From contig CM069876.1 of the NCBI GenBank assembly GCA_036172665.1, positions 8,122,001 to 8,186,000 on the forward strand: 64,000 bases of DNA, read 5' to 3'. The stretch comes from Prosopocoilus inquinatus (Eukaryota > Arthropoda > Insecta > Coleoptera > Lucanidae). Below, in pieces: positions 48,063 through 59,949 of this stretch. Every line of letters begins with the position of its first letter. The first letter of the stretch is position 1. Below the pieces are notes generated by a model that did not search any database, was not told where the DNA came from, and saw only the letters and a program-made list of their open reading frames with translations. A program made the translations under genes and the position numbers.

Positions 48063-49641
48063 ATAAGAAAGACAACTTGATTGGCGTACTGTTTCAAATT
48101 TCATTGTTCGAAAAGTATTTTTATTTTATTCATATTCATATTATGAAACCGCCACACGTTAGTTTTGTTTCTTACTTCTTGTTGAAACGCAGAGAACGAA
48201 ACGCTTGAACGGAGAACCTCATAAAATGAACAAACAATAAGAGCAATCTTCTCTGGTGAAAGTCGATGTCATTAAGTTTTAGTTTTATTCGAATATTATT
48301 CTTGTACATACAGCAACCTTGTGATATTTACAATTACAACGCCGCTCACCATAAATAATACAATTTGACAGTTTCGTTGCCCTTCCGCTGAATGTTCTTA
48401 AGGGTGTGGTTCGCATGCAAGGGTATCATTTAAGTTGAGCGTCGCACAGTGGTCTAGAATGAACATTTAGCGCGAAATAATTCGAGAAATTAAGTCTTCA
48501 ATATCACGTAAATGAAAATAATTCTGTTAATGAACATCACAAAGAATATGAAAAAAATATAGGTTTGCATAGATATTGTTTTAATTCTGAATAATGGATT
48601 GTCAAACTTATTAATTTATTAAATCGTCATTCGTGTCGTCATCAGTCGTCTTTGAAAGATCTTGCTTTTTAAAGTTATCTTTGTTTATTTCTATGTTGTG
48701 TTATATTTTTTGCAATTATAATCATATACTAAATATGTAACACATTTGTTAGTATTCTGTCTTCAATGTAAATATTTTTTTGGCTTGCCGAATTACTTGC
48801 ATGTCAAACAAAAATAATTTCAGAAATTAAGTGGACCCACAAAAAAGGCAGATGTTTGCAGATGTGGAAATGTACTTTTTTAAGATCAATATATATTCAA
48901 AATTCATTATTAAAAAAAACAAAGTGCAACTGTGCGCAACTGCCTTATTTTCAATTTTTTTTTGAGGTGCACTACAACTGTTAAGCACACGGACTTGCTA
49001 TGAAAAAAAAATATTAGAAGAGATTTGAACTCTTTTCTTAACTTAAACAAATATATTATTAAATGAAATAAAAATCTTAACTTACAGTTCCCTATTACAT
49101 GCCTCGGAACCTCCCGCTTTGCATGTAAAACTAGGGTTTCCACTATTAAATTATTTTAATTCTCTGATTTTAAAAACAATACCTAATCTGTATGTATTTA
49201 TACTATATATTGTAGCAATTACCTGTCAGCACCTGGACAACATCGGGTAAACACAGAAATAATATGTTATGGCGAAAGCAGTAGTTTTAAAATGTGTGAC
49301 TGCTAAAAAAGTTGGGATATACTGTTTCAGAGTATAAAATTATTCGTTTGTTATCACTGTATGCTTTACCTTTCTTGAAAATTTGTTTCATTACGAAACA
49401 GAACTATTTAAGTAGAATTCATAATTATTTCGCCCCCGCAATCCAGGGCACTGTGCGTCGTACTAGGTAGTAAACACAATTTATGTTTGATTAAGGCCCG
49501 ATGTTTCAATTGATTGGTAAAGTGACGGTTAATTACCACTGGGATAAATTTAACCTCTTTGGTAACGTGCTTGTTAAACAAAATCTCCATTTTCAATTCT
49601 AAATCAAATACCAAAGAAGTAGAGTCGTACCTCCTACACAT
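48063..49641. other. unassigned AT-rich sequence
   Basis: No gene or repeat that I can support. Confidence 0.5.
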
Positions 49642-49669
49642 TTAAGTTAAGTTAAGTTAAGTTAAGTTA
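49642..49669 (-). repeat. CTTAA microsatellite tail of the non-LTR element
   Basis: Five TTAAG units plus TTA on the plus strand, which is (CTTAA)5 at the 3' end of the element on the minus strand. Short tandem tails instead of poly(A) are usual for CR1-like and some RTE elements. Confidence 0.85.
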
Positions 49670-49811
49670 TTTTATTCGTTCAATAGATCGCCCAAGCGAT
49701 ATAGAACACGTCACATTGTTGAAATTGAACATTAAAACAAAAAGACAACATTTAATACAGTGTAATAAAGAAAGTTAAATAAAAGAAGAGAGAAAGGTGC
49801 CCTGTATCAAG

Positions 49812-51368
49812 TCAATTTTGGGTCTGCTTGAGATAATCTGCCAATGAGTAGAAACACTTGTCTCTCAACCAAATTTTCAGTTTATTTTGAAAAGTTGATA
49901 ATTTGTAAGTTTCTCTTAAGAAAGATGGTAGATAATTATATATCTTTATGCAGCTATAGTGTGGTCCTCTTTCATATAGAGATAGACAATGAACAGGAAA
50001 ACTCAAGTTATTACTCGATCGGGTAGGATAGCGTTGCTGTATGTCTTTATTCGTGGTAAACAGTGATGGATTTTTCCTTACAAATACAGAACATTCATAA
50101 ATAAGTAAGTCAAAAACGGTTAGTATGCGAAGTTCCTGAAATAAAGGTTTGCAATGAACAAGAAAGCTTGTATTTAATATGTTTCGTATAATCCTTTTTT
50201 GGATAAGAAAGATGCGATTAACATATGAAGAAGTTCCCCAGCACATTAAACCGTACCTGATTCGCGACTCAATATTAGCAAAATAGAATAGTTTAATAAC
50301 ATTGAAATCCACAACACTTTTGATTTTAAATATGATGTGGTTTAGGGAGCATAATTTTTTAGCAAGATCATCTATATGACTATTCCATTTGAGGTATTCA
50401 TCGACATTTAGGTCTAGAAATTTTGTCACTTCAACCTGCTTTATTGACTCTTTGTTCATACGCACTAGTAAGCTAACAGGCATAGATTTACTAACTTTAA
50501 AATGAATAACACATGTTTTATTTGGATTCAAAATCAATGAGTTATTTTTACAGTATTTTGACATATTATTAGCTGCATCAGTAGCGTATTCAACAAGACA
50601 GCTCACAGAATTGCTGGTTGTTACTAAAGATGTGTCATCTGCAAACTGACATGTCAGGACATTCTGAAGTGAGAGACTTATGTCATTGTCAAATATGACA
50701 TATAAAAGAGGGCCCAGGATTGATCCTTGTGGAACTCCAGACTTAATGTCAAGCGCTGTAGAAAGGACTTTATTTGCAGAGACAATCTGAGCACGGTTGG
50801 AGAGGTAGGATTGAAACCACTTTAACACAGATCCACGAACACCATATGCATCTAATTTATTTAGTAGGATATTATGATTGACAGTATCGAAGGCGCTACT
50901 ATTATCAAAGAATATGCCCAGAGCGGATTTATTTGTATCTAAACTCTCGTAGATGTAACTTAGGAAATTATGGAAAGCCATTGAAGTCGATTTATGGGGC
51001 AGGAATCCATATTGAGAGGGAGATAGCAAATGATTTTTATTTAAGTAGTTTAGTAACCTCACAGCCATACATTTTTCAAAAATTTTAGATACAGCGGGTA
51101 GTATAGAAATGGGTCTGTAATTAGAGATATCACTGGTATCTCCTTTTTTATGGACTGGTATGACTTTTGCTATTTTGAGAGATGTTGGAAAATATCCTTG
51201 TTTAAAAGACTCATTTATTATGTGTGCTAAAGGTACTCTGATAATATCAGATAGATTTCTTAAAAGGGAACAAGGCACGCTATCTACTGCTGCTGAATTT
51301 TTGTTTGCAATAGATTGGATAGTGTTAAAGACTTCAATTTCAGTAACCGGGTAAAGGTACATTGACAT
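49812..51368 (-). CDS. reverse transcriptase domain of a CR1/Jockey-like ORF2 (partial)
   Basis: 518 codons without a stop. RT blocks in order: AKVIPVHKKGD (67-77), NYRPISILPAVSKIFEK (83-99), QYGFLPHKST (119-128), and motif A GIFFDNSSAFDTVNH (151-165), with Asp 155 where FLDLSKAFD is usual. Then GVPQGSILGPLLY (211-223), motif C QFADDTSL (241-248), and the thumb with RIRYGLMCWGTSS. The C-terminus ends YSLADYLKQTQN. The clade RT chemistry is RNA-templated DNA synthesis primed at nicked genomic DNA. Without the N-terminal endonuclease this copy cannot retrotranspose by itself. The long open frame argues for a fairly recent 5'-truncated insertion. Substitutions in motif A (DNSS) and IFDNDI for the usual INDI are odd and may mark early decay. 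Confidence 0.9.
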   Translation of the reverse strand: MSMYLYPVTEIEVFNTIQSIANKNSAAVDSVPCSLLRNLSDIIRVPLAHIINESFKQGYFPTSLKIAKVIPVHKKGDTSDISNYRPISILPAVSKIFEKCMAVRLLNYLNKNHLLSPSQYGFLPHKSTSMAFHNFLSYIYESLDTNKSALGIFFDNSSAFDTVNHNILLNKLDAYGVRGSVLKWFQSYLSNRAQIVSANKVLSTALDIKSGVPQGSILGPLLYVIFDNDISLSLQNVLTCQFADDTSLVTTSNSVSCLVEYATDAANNMSKYCKNNSLILNPNKTCVIHFKVSKSMPVSLLVRMNKESIKQVEVTKFLDLNVDEYLKWNSHIDDLAKKLCSLNHIIFKIKSVVDFNVIKLFYFANIESRIRYGLMCWGTSSYVNRIFLIQKRIIRNILNTSFLVHCKPLFQELRILTVFDLLIYECSVFVRKNPSLFTTNKDIQQRYPTRSSNNLSFPVHCLSLYERGPHYSCIKIYNYLPSFLRETYKLSTFQNKLKIWLRDKCFYSLADYLKQTQN

Positions 51369-51370
51369 TT

Positions 51371-52749
51371 ATGTATCCCCTGTACATATATACCGCTACC
51401 AAGTAAATTTACTGGTTTTTAGTTTACATCCTTGTTAAAAGGAATTTATATCATTGTTAAGACTACCAATACTTTGATAAACTGATTTTCTGTGCTAACA
51501 ATCGGATAACAATCGATTGAAAAACTGGGCCTAAGAGTAATAATATTTTTGATTTTTTTTTTTTAAATTAAAGTTGAAACAAATGAGAAGAAGGGCATTT
51601 TCTTTTCATTCGTCAATGACAAAATAATAAAAACGAAACAAAATAAATACTGAAACACCGCAACGGCGAAGTATTTGAGAAGACTATTTCAAAATATGTA
51701 ATAAATAAGTGCCGACAATAAAGGGGTTCGGTGAAATTTCTAAAAGTCTTGCCTCGTAGCCGTAGATCGCACACATGAATAATAATCCTCATATTACATA
51801 TCTAAGACCGGTTTGTATAATTTACATGTCATTGGCTGCGTAGCCAACGGCTCGTGCTACACGCGCACGCCATGGCGTTCCTTTATTCGAGCGTGGAGAA
51901 GGAGATCGATCCAGATTGCTTTGAAATGACGACGTGTCACTTGAACGTACTTTCAAAACTGATAGAATCAACGCCGTGCAATTCATTTCACTGACACAAT
52001 GCGAAATAACAGGCGGCCTTATTAACGAGTACGGGCAAAAATAACATTCTCTGTGCACGACGGCGACGGACGTGATTGTGGGCACAAGCCTACGCGTATC
52101 AGATATATTCAAATTTATGGGCCGGTCGTAAGAGATTTCGTGTACCTGCTCATAATTACTCGGCCGTTAATTAATTTCACGAGATCGATGAAAGTAACGT
52201 TAAATGCAAAGTAAACTGTAAGCAGTTACACCCAGCTGTTTAGTATTAAGTAGTACCTATCTCCTGCTGCAAACACAAAATATAAAATACTTGTCTTGTT
52301 CCTTACTGGTTTACATCCTTTCTTTACTGACTTGCATAGAATATATTAGAGAATTGAACTTTACTTTAAATTATCATTATTTTGAATTTGGCAAATATTT
52401 CGTTTACTTGTTTCCTTGCAACTTAATTAGAAATACAAGATTGATATACATACAAAAACGCAAGGTCGTAAGGTAGCCATACAAGTGCAATTGCAAGTTG
52501 TACAGGAAATAGGTAATTACACGACCCTTATAATTATAGTTATATTTCTCATTAACAAGAAAGTCGTACGTATGCACTAATTCAAACAAAAATTATTAGG
52601 ACACATCAGTTAATTAAATTGACGCACAGTGCGTCGAATGATGATGGACAAAAATCATAATTCTTCTTTTTCTTATTTTTTGGTCTTGGAAATATACATA
52701 TTATAAACAGTTGCAGTAATTGAAAATAAAATAGTATCACTAGAATATA
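51371..52749. other. unassigned sequence with a CpG-rich block
   Basis: 51825-52200 is the most CpG-rich non-repetitive block in the window (CGCGCACGCCATGGCG, CGACGGCGACGGACGTG, GGGCCGGTCGTAAGAG). A minus-strand open frame of 96 codons crosses it, with no recognisable domain. It could be a host regulatory element or an exon. Confidence 0.35.
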
Positions 52750-53299
52750 CAGGGTATGTCATTTAGTATTGATTTCTTCAACATCATCTTAACTATTAAT
52801 TATAAAAAGAAAATGTCTTATATAAAAGTTATTGTCTGTAATTAGCTCTATATCAGAAAATTATTTTCACATGTACAGCATGTCCCACAAGTGAGTTATC
52901 CACCAAACTTATACTTTTTTTAATGGAATATACCAATTTCGATAAAGCTCTTACAAACTTACAACTGTAGCCCTAAATCGAAATCTACAGCTCTTCCATT
53001 GAATTAAAGAGATAAAATGTAGAAGTACTTTATTCATAAGCAGCGGCGAATATTTACCTAACTAATTATAAATATCGTGTAGAATACTCCCTATGAGTAA
53101 ACGTAACATTTTTGATGTACAGCCACGCGCAACTAAAATGCACCAACTACAGGCAAACTTCACCCTTAAGACCTTATACTATAAGGCTCACAGAAATGTC
53201 AAATTGTAGCATTTAAGGTGCGCACGGCTGTACGTTTGCATAGAAACAATTGAAACTTAAAAGTTTAAATTTTACAAGAAAATTAAATGAAACGCCCTA
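52750..53299. mobile_element. possible 550-bp MITE (outer)
   Basis: The left end CAGGGTATGTCATTTAG and the reverse-complemented right end TAGGGCGTTTCATTTAA are related over about 17 bp. TA is on both sides. The interior holds an independent 111-bp hairpin element. TIR similarity is modest. Confidence 0.5.
53120..53230. mobile_element. 111-bp hairpin MITE nested in 52750-53299
   Basis: The left end CAGCCACGCGCAACTAAAAT and the reverse-complemented right end CAGCCGTGCGCACCTTAAAT agree over about 25 bp. TA lies at 53118-53119 and 53231-53232. The middle also pairs (AAGACCTTATACTATAAGG). No ORF. Confidence 0.8.
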
Positions 53300-53339
53300 T
53301 ATATTTTGACACAATTAAATAGCTATAGTATAATCCAAC

Positions 53340-53975
53340 TTCTGACAAAGAAAAGAAAATGAAGAAAAAAGAAAGGGCATAATTAGATTTATTAAATTTC
53401 AATAAAGTATTGGCATTTATAATTATCCGAGAACGTAAGTTCACTACAAGGAATTCTTACAACTGAAATTTATTAATTGCTAAAGTTCAAACAAAAAACT
53501 TTAAAATATTATTTTTATCGAATGAAAATTTAACTCCATTAATCCTTCAATTTATTTTCAACATTTAATCGATATCTTGGGAACTTTTGAATATCGGCTA
53601 ATGATTTCTAGCTGATTTTTTGCAAACGCATGTCTTACCTTTTTTAATATTCAATCGTATTTTATCGAATTAAAAGAAATAAGTAACACTAGACGCTAAA
53701 ACATTTTCAATAACAAATCATTAGCGTTGGACATCGATTAGATGTTCAAAGTAAATTAAGGATTAATACAGTTAAAATTTCTTTAGATAAAAATTACATT
53801 CTGAATTTTTTTTAATAGTAATTATGTATACTTATAGTTCGTTTCAGCTGTAAGCAGTTTTAGTAGCGAACTTATGTTCTCGGATCACTCATAAATGGCA
53901 ATATTTCCTCGAGATTTAATAGAGAAACGTAATTGTGCCCTTTCCTTTTTGTTTATTTTCTTGAAAGATGGTTCT
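53340..53975. repeat. near-palindrome of about 636 bp with about 300-bp arms
   Basis: The left arm from about 53343 and the reverse complement of the right arm from about 53972 share, in order: AAAGGGCA[T/C]AATTA, GGCATTTAT / GCCATTTAT, ATCCGAGAAC[G/A]TAAGTTC, [C/A]TTACA[A/G]CTGAAA, TTTTTATC, ATTTAACT, ATTAATCCTT, TCTAATCGAT / TTTAATCGAT and GCTAATGATTT. The centre lies near 53650-53665. Large fold-back element, no ORF. The terminal duplication is not resolved. Confidence 0.75.
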
Positions 53976-55894
53976 TCGCCTCCACTCGATGTAGGAAGCT
54001 CCGTAGGTCTTTCTTCACCAAACTAAACAAACTTTATGCTAAATTATATTGCCTTTCTAAAAAAATATTGTAACGCATTGTGAATAAAATTCGATTTCGA
54101 GAACACTGCATCCAAAATCTACTACAATTCACATAAAAATAAGAACAAGCTTGAATTAATTCTGTTTATACTATCCAGATATTTTGATATATTTGAATGT
54201 TTTAAAATGTGTCTTTTACGTTTGATTGTATCGATTTTGATGTTTCCTTGATAGGAAATTCACTTGTCAAAAATTTGTCTATTGGTGATATGGGAAACCT
54301 TGCTTAAACAAATTTTTCGTTGAATTACCAGGATATTAGCAGGTAGTAGCAGGAGAAATTTTGTTTTCGTAAAGCGCGTGGATGAAGGAATCAGATTTAA
54401 AAAAAATATTCGATACGTTTCTTTACGTATTTTTATAATATTCGATTAAACTTTACTTTTAATTCTTGAAATAAGATCATTTTCATTTGCAGTTTTAATG
54501 TTAAAATATCCTCACAAATTAATTTGAAATTATTCATATCTGTACTACAAGGACTCCAATGTTAGGATTAATAGTCAAAATTATTTAGTTTTTTTTTTCA
54601 GTTGATTATGTACGGTAACATTGATAGGATCTTAAATATCACTGTGGCAAACGGTCCTTGAACTTTCAAAAACTATACCACAAATTGTTATAAAAACAGA
54701 AAAATCAAAGAAATAGGGACTTTATTTACTTTTTAGATATTAATTGGTGACTACTGAAATCTTTTTGTCCCCTAAAAAAATATTGCATTTTCGATTTTTG
54801 TCCATAGCTCGACGCACTGTGTGACGCCTTGAAAAAACTGGACGATATTAATTTATTTATACATCCATTGTAATCCAAGTGCAGATTAAGCACGTAGACT
54901 TCAGAATCACTTGCAACTTGGGAGTTAACTTGAAAGTTCAAAGTAATTTTCCATTTTATATCAATCAGGTCTATTACGGTGAACACTGGAAAATTTTTAA
55001 GATTGGATCTTGGTTAGAGAGAAATTTCAATAACTGATAATTTATCCATTTCAGATATTGGAAATTGCAGTGTATGAAGTTTACTTTAATAAATCTAAAT
55101 GTATTAGTAACAAAATTAAAAAAAAATCAGTTTGCCTTAATATTTTAAATATTAATTCATTGATATTGTAACCCGAACTCTTTGATAATAAAAATAACTA
55201 GTTCAAATTCGTTCGTTTCTTTGCAGGTTTCGTGTGAAAGAGGTACCACTTCGCGAGCTATTTCTCTTCTGAAGATGTCCCATCTAGGAGAGAGACAGTG
55301 GATACTGCAATTAAATCGATTTGCAGCAATACATTGTTTTTGTCAACAAAATTAAATAAATAATAAATTTTATTCATCGTTAGACTTAATACCTACTTGA
55401 TTAGAAAAAAAAAAACAAGAAAAAACACTAAATGAAGGCAAGTAAAACTTGATAAAACGCTGATGTTGGTCAAATTCGTTAGTATTAAGAAACGCATTTC
55501 ATCATAACAGAAGAAGAACTTAGTAATTCAGATAATTTTATATTATAATATACTATATATAAAATACGGAAACAGGTTTTGCTTCAAAAAAATTAAAAGT
55601 ATTTACCTATTAGCGACAGTAGCGCTATTTTAGATCATACCAATTTATATTACAACAAAGCAATTCAAATATTAGCAAAGATATGTTATGAAACGGACAT
55701 AAATACATCAATTTCTGTGCGATTTTATGGTACCATAATTAACTATGCTAAAGCATGATATACCTTTTCCCGGTATCATTTTATATGATAATGTAAAACA
55801 TGCTTAACAATGACCATTAAAAAAACCTATACCTTAGAAAATTGTTCATGTTACATAAAAACATTGAAGTAAAAGGCAAAAAATAATAATTGAA
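53976..55894. other. unassigned AT-rich sequence
   Basis: No supportable gene. 55228-55335 is somewhat GC-richer without recognisable features. Confidence 0.45.
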
Positions 55895-56000
55895 GTCGAC
55901 TTTTGTCCGATGAGGAAAATAGCTTTTGAACTTTAAACGAACACTATTAAAAGAGCACTCAAAGTTTCCCTGTCGATTGATATCTTCGTCAGGAAGCTAT
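55895..56000 (-). repeat. short dispersed repeat family R3, copy 3
   Basis: The minus strand reads TTCCTGACGAAGATATCAAT, then CGACAGGGAAACTTTGAGTG. AGCTATTTTCG and its inverse AAAATAGCTT lie at the two ends (inverted repeat). Confidence 0.5.
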
Positions 56001-56659
56001 TTTCGTTTAAAAAATAAACCAAACTAACAGTGTTAATTAAGAAAATCATTGGCTCGGTTTCTTCAGAGTTATATCTACTACAGTTTGGGTTTATTAAATT
56101 CAATATTTTTTTTTGTAAGAAAATGACGTACAAGAAGTATTTTTAATCAAAAACTTTTTGCTCAGAAACTACTACTTGCTACTCAGATATACTATAAGTA
56201 AAGTAGTAACTAAGTGAAAGAAGATTATCGTCAGTAAAAATGATAACTATAAAATAGTAATGGTAAGTAAAATTTGAAGTACTTCCTTGCCCATTAATGT
56301 TTATCAAAAATTTTAAGTCAATATCCTGGAATTGCACATAAAGAGGTAAGTCTGGTTATTACGGAGTGAATTTTCAATCTTCAAAAACCTGTAGGTACAC
56401 AAAAATAACTATAAATCTCAAAGGACGTAGAAATTATAAGTAGGTAATACTGATAATTATAAAATATTTTAGAGAAAGATGAGATATTTTATATTGTGGT
56501 AAGTATATTAAATATAAATTGATTATTAATGAGATGATGAGTTTTACTTTGACTCATAAAGAATGTAAAAGTCACCGTCTGGACGGGGAGATCATTTGAA
56601 GTAAAAATGTAAAAAAATATGAAAAGTATTATATTATTATAGGTCCTGTCTCAATTACA

Positions 56660-56735
56660 GAACGAAGCTAGCAAACGATAGTGAAACATTGAGCGTTCTT
56701 CGCAATTTGTCCGATAAAAGTTGACAAATTATTCC
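56660..56735 (+). repeat. short dispersed repeat family R3, copy 4
   Basis: ACGAAGCTAGCAAACGATAG then TGAAACATTGAGCG. The predicted stem GCTA / TAGT surrounds a GCAAACGA loop. Confidence 0.45.
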
Positions 56736-57350
56736 GTTACAATTGAGGGGTTCATTGCAATAACCGGGCAAGTCCATTTTTGAGCATTTTTAAGTTCTTG
56801 ATATATTCTTGCTCACCATAAAATTCTGCATCATCCGCTACAAGAACCATGTTTAAACGTCGATAGTATGCAAAATAATACGCATGTTTAATATCGACAA
56901 TACGGAAAATTGTCTAATAATCAGGCAAATCCATTGGTTTCTATCTAATATCTTTTGAATTTTTTTGATCTGGTGGTCCAGATTGGCAGTGAAGATCCGA
57001 AAAAATAAAAATATGAAAATCATACCGAGCTTGTTATCAGATTTTTGCTTTTCCTGAACGTTTTATCTGAGTGGACTTGGTTTTTGCACGCAGACCTTCG
57101 GATTCTCATTGGACAAAAATCAACTTCAATTTTGAGATACCTTCATTTGCATTCGAATAAATTCATATTCAAACAAAAGTTAAATGCTAGTAAATTAACA
57201 CTGTACAATAACTACTAGCTACCGGAATTCTATACGTTGTTGGATTAATTGCAAACGAGGCGCAACGATGCCACGACCAAGAAACGCACGTCGTTATCGC
57301 CTCGTTCGAAATAACCTGAATAAAATATAAAATTCCGATCCCCAATTATT
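56736..57350. other. unassigned AT-rich sequence
   Basis: No gene. CATGTTTAA followed by CGTCGATA / TATCGACA occurs twice near 56850 and 56885. Confidence 0.4.
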
Positions 57351-57600
57351 ACGTACAAGTGACTAAGCGAGAATTCCCATCCCCTTTAACTTTGTTAATT
57401 TTGAATTTAGAAAAAAATATTTGTTACGAAACTTATACAGAATAATTCAACGTTTTTGTTGATTCCATTGAAAAAAAGCCACGAAAAACAAATGAACATC
57501 GCATAACTGAGATATAGACTAAAATTAAATTTTTTAAATTTATATATATTTGGATTCTAAATCAAATTCTGATGGTATCCCAGTAGTAGTAGCAATCTTC
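57351..57600 (+). repeat. single arm of family M2 (the 59.95-61.86 kb element)
   Basis: AAGTGACTAAGCGAGAATTC, CCCCTTTAACT, GAAACTTATACAG, ACTGAGATATA and TTTGGATTCTAAATCAAATTC follow the order of the left arm of 59950-61862. No second arm is visible within a kilobase, so it is a fragment or truncated copy. Confidence 0.7.
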
Positions 57601-58711
57601 TCCATACTTTCTGAGACATCCAATATATCTTCTTAGAAAAAATATCACTATTAGAAACATTGCTTTTTTGAAATATAATATTTCAGTCATAAAATAAAAC
57701 AATTTTTGGAAATACAATAGAAACAAAATTCTTTTAAATCTCTTGTAGCCTTCCTTCTACGACTCTCAATCAGATCAACTATAAGTAAGTTAAATAATCT
57801 TATACATTAACTAAAAGTATAGTAAGATGCAGTTTACATGACGTAGTTTCACATTTAAATTGCAGTATGACCAAATATGGCGGTATTATTATAAGACATC
57901 CTAAGTAGCTTGTAAAAACGTCTCCAGTCATTTTATACAAATTTTAGATGTCTTTGTTTTTTTTTGCTTCTTGTAAGACCTGGTCAAACTTTACTCGCCA
58001 CAGACAAGTCTTTTGATCGTACTCTAGATATTATTACTTTTTTTTCACGGATACACGGATACACTGATATTTTTCTTTCAATAAGAGTTACATTCCTACT
58101 TAGAAGTTTTTCTTTTCGCTTGTTTATTATTTCTTTAGAATTATTCTTTATGTTGTTACCTAGTTTTTAAGCGTTTGTATCTTCTGGGTATAAATAAAAT
58201 ATTATATTAATAAAAAAAAATATATCGCCTGGTAGACGCTTAGCTTCATTATATATTTATATTTTGTGTCAATAAAATGGAAATTGAAACTAAACAAAAA
58301 AAATCAGAACAAAATCTAGAAAATCAAACCAACAGTATGCATCTCTGATCTTTCTTTTTTCTATCAACCTTAATTCCCGACTGTTATTTTCCCGGATCGG
58401 GAATGGAAAAATGGCAAACTTTCCGGGACAGAAACTCTAGGTTTAAAGTTCAAAACAGCTGGACTACAAGGTGTTAACAAAACTTAATAGTATCTAGTTA
58501 CAATAGATTAAAATAATATTCCCAAAAGGTATCTATGGGTTTGTCTCATATAATTGACTAATTTCCTGTCTTTGCCAGTTTTGTTCAATGCTAAAGATTT
58601 GGAAGCCTCAAGAATATTTAAAAGGATAATAATAGTTCATTTCTACTTGGTGTAATAACATAAGTGCACATTCTCCAACCTACATTTTTTTTAGGATTTT
58701 AGTGTGAAAAA
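57601..58711. other. unassigned AT-rich sequence
   Basis: Nothing supportable. Confidence 0.5.
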
Positions 58712-59880
58712 CGTCATTTCGGTAATTATCCCAATTTATAAAAGTCGCTACAAATAGTTGTCTGTTTTTAGCTAGTCCTATTTGTCTTTTCTTTATTGAT
58801 CAGTACTTCAAGTAGAATATGTGCTTAAGATGATATAAACCTCTAAAATCGCCTTGCCGCAGTTTTTTTGCTCTAATAAAATCCTAAATATTGTCCTCTA
58901 TAAATTTGTTATTTCGGCAATGTCAAAGTTAAATCATTCTGCCTAGTTTATCCAACACATCGGTAATCTCTTTTTATGTTAGTGAAACAGAGTACAGCTG
59001 TGTTAAAGTGCCAGAGTAGGTAAAATATTCATATTGTTGTTAGTTGTAACACAGCATGACGATATATAGCAATAATTAAATGCGTACACTTTTAGCTCGT
59101 CATTTCGGTAATGCAGTAAAATGAGTAAAAGAAATAAAACAAGAAAAAATCCTTCCCTCTGATATCTGGTATTACATACACGAACATAAAAAGTTCGATG
59201 AAGTTTTTACACAAAAAGGTGGTCTAGCTTCAAATCTGCCGAAAACGTCATTTCGGTAACAAACATGCATTACAACTGTTTACCCAGCAATAAAATTTTA
59301 TTTTTTTCCATTTCATAGGGTCATTTTTTATTAAAATCTTACCAAATTTTCGCGAAAAGTTTTTAAATTCTAAAAAAAAACAAAACAAAAATACCGAAAA
59401 ATAATAAATAGGTTGTATTCGACGAAAACTACAAATTTTTGTAATTTCTCCCAGCCAATAAGATATCACTCAAACTTTTAAATTCTATTAGAGGGCTAAC
59501 AGCCCGTTTTACAAGAATTTGAAAGAAGTTAAAAAATTCGAAAATGTAAGCGTTTGTCTGAAATATTGCAGTAGTCAACAACAAAAAAAAACTTAACTGA
59601 AGAAGGATACATTAATACATACAGATTAATGAATTCGAAAATACCAAAGATGTAAAGGATACCTTACTTGTTACATAAATATTTATCAGTTAGCCGTGCA
59701 TGACGTTGCCCCAGTTCCATAAGCTAATGTGTTTCATAATTTTTTAATTTTTCTCATGTTTATGTTTTCGGGAATCACTTGTTTATTTCTTTTGATAATA
59801 TAATAAACGTTTTATTTTTCCGAGTCTGTTTATTTCCCGTCCAATGGTAAATTGAAATTTGTATAAATTACCGAAATGAC
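58712..59880. repeat. cluster of the 14-bp motif CGTCATTTCGGTAA
   Basis: Exact copies at 58712-58725, 59098-59111 (CGTCATTTCGGTAAT) and 59246-59259. An exact inverted 13-mer TTACCGAAATGAC lies at 59868-59880, with weaker relatives at 58911 (ATTTCGGCAATGTC) and 59893 (CAGAAATGACTGAAA). No coding frame explains them. Confidence 0.75.
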
Positions 59881-59949
59881 TCTTGTGCAGTACAGAAATG
59901 ACTGAAATCGAATCAGTTTCCCTTAGTTATATTGAAACGTATGTGTGTA

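Larger units (their letters stand above)
49642..51370 (-). mobile_element. 5'-truncated CR1/Jockey-like non-LTR retrotransposon
   Basis: Contains the RT part of ORF2 (51368-49812), about 140 bp of 3' UTR and a CTTAA tail. An in-frame TAA lies directly before the first ATG, and the sequence loses similarity to RT there, so truncation is near 51370. Endonuclease and ORF1 are missing. The target duplication was not found. Confidence 0.85.

Noticed and set aside
49642..49669. Telomeric-type repeat
   Set aside because: The unit is TTAAG, not the insect TTAGG, and it sits exactly at the 3' end of a non-LTR element.
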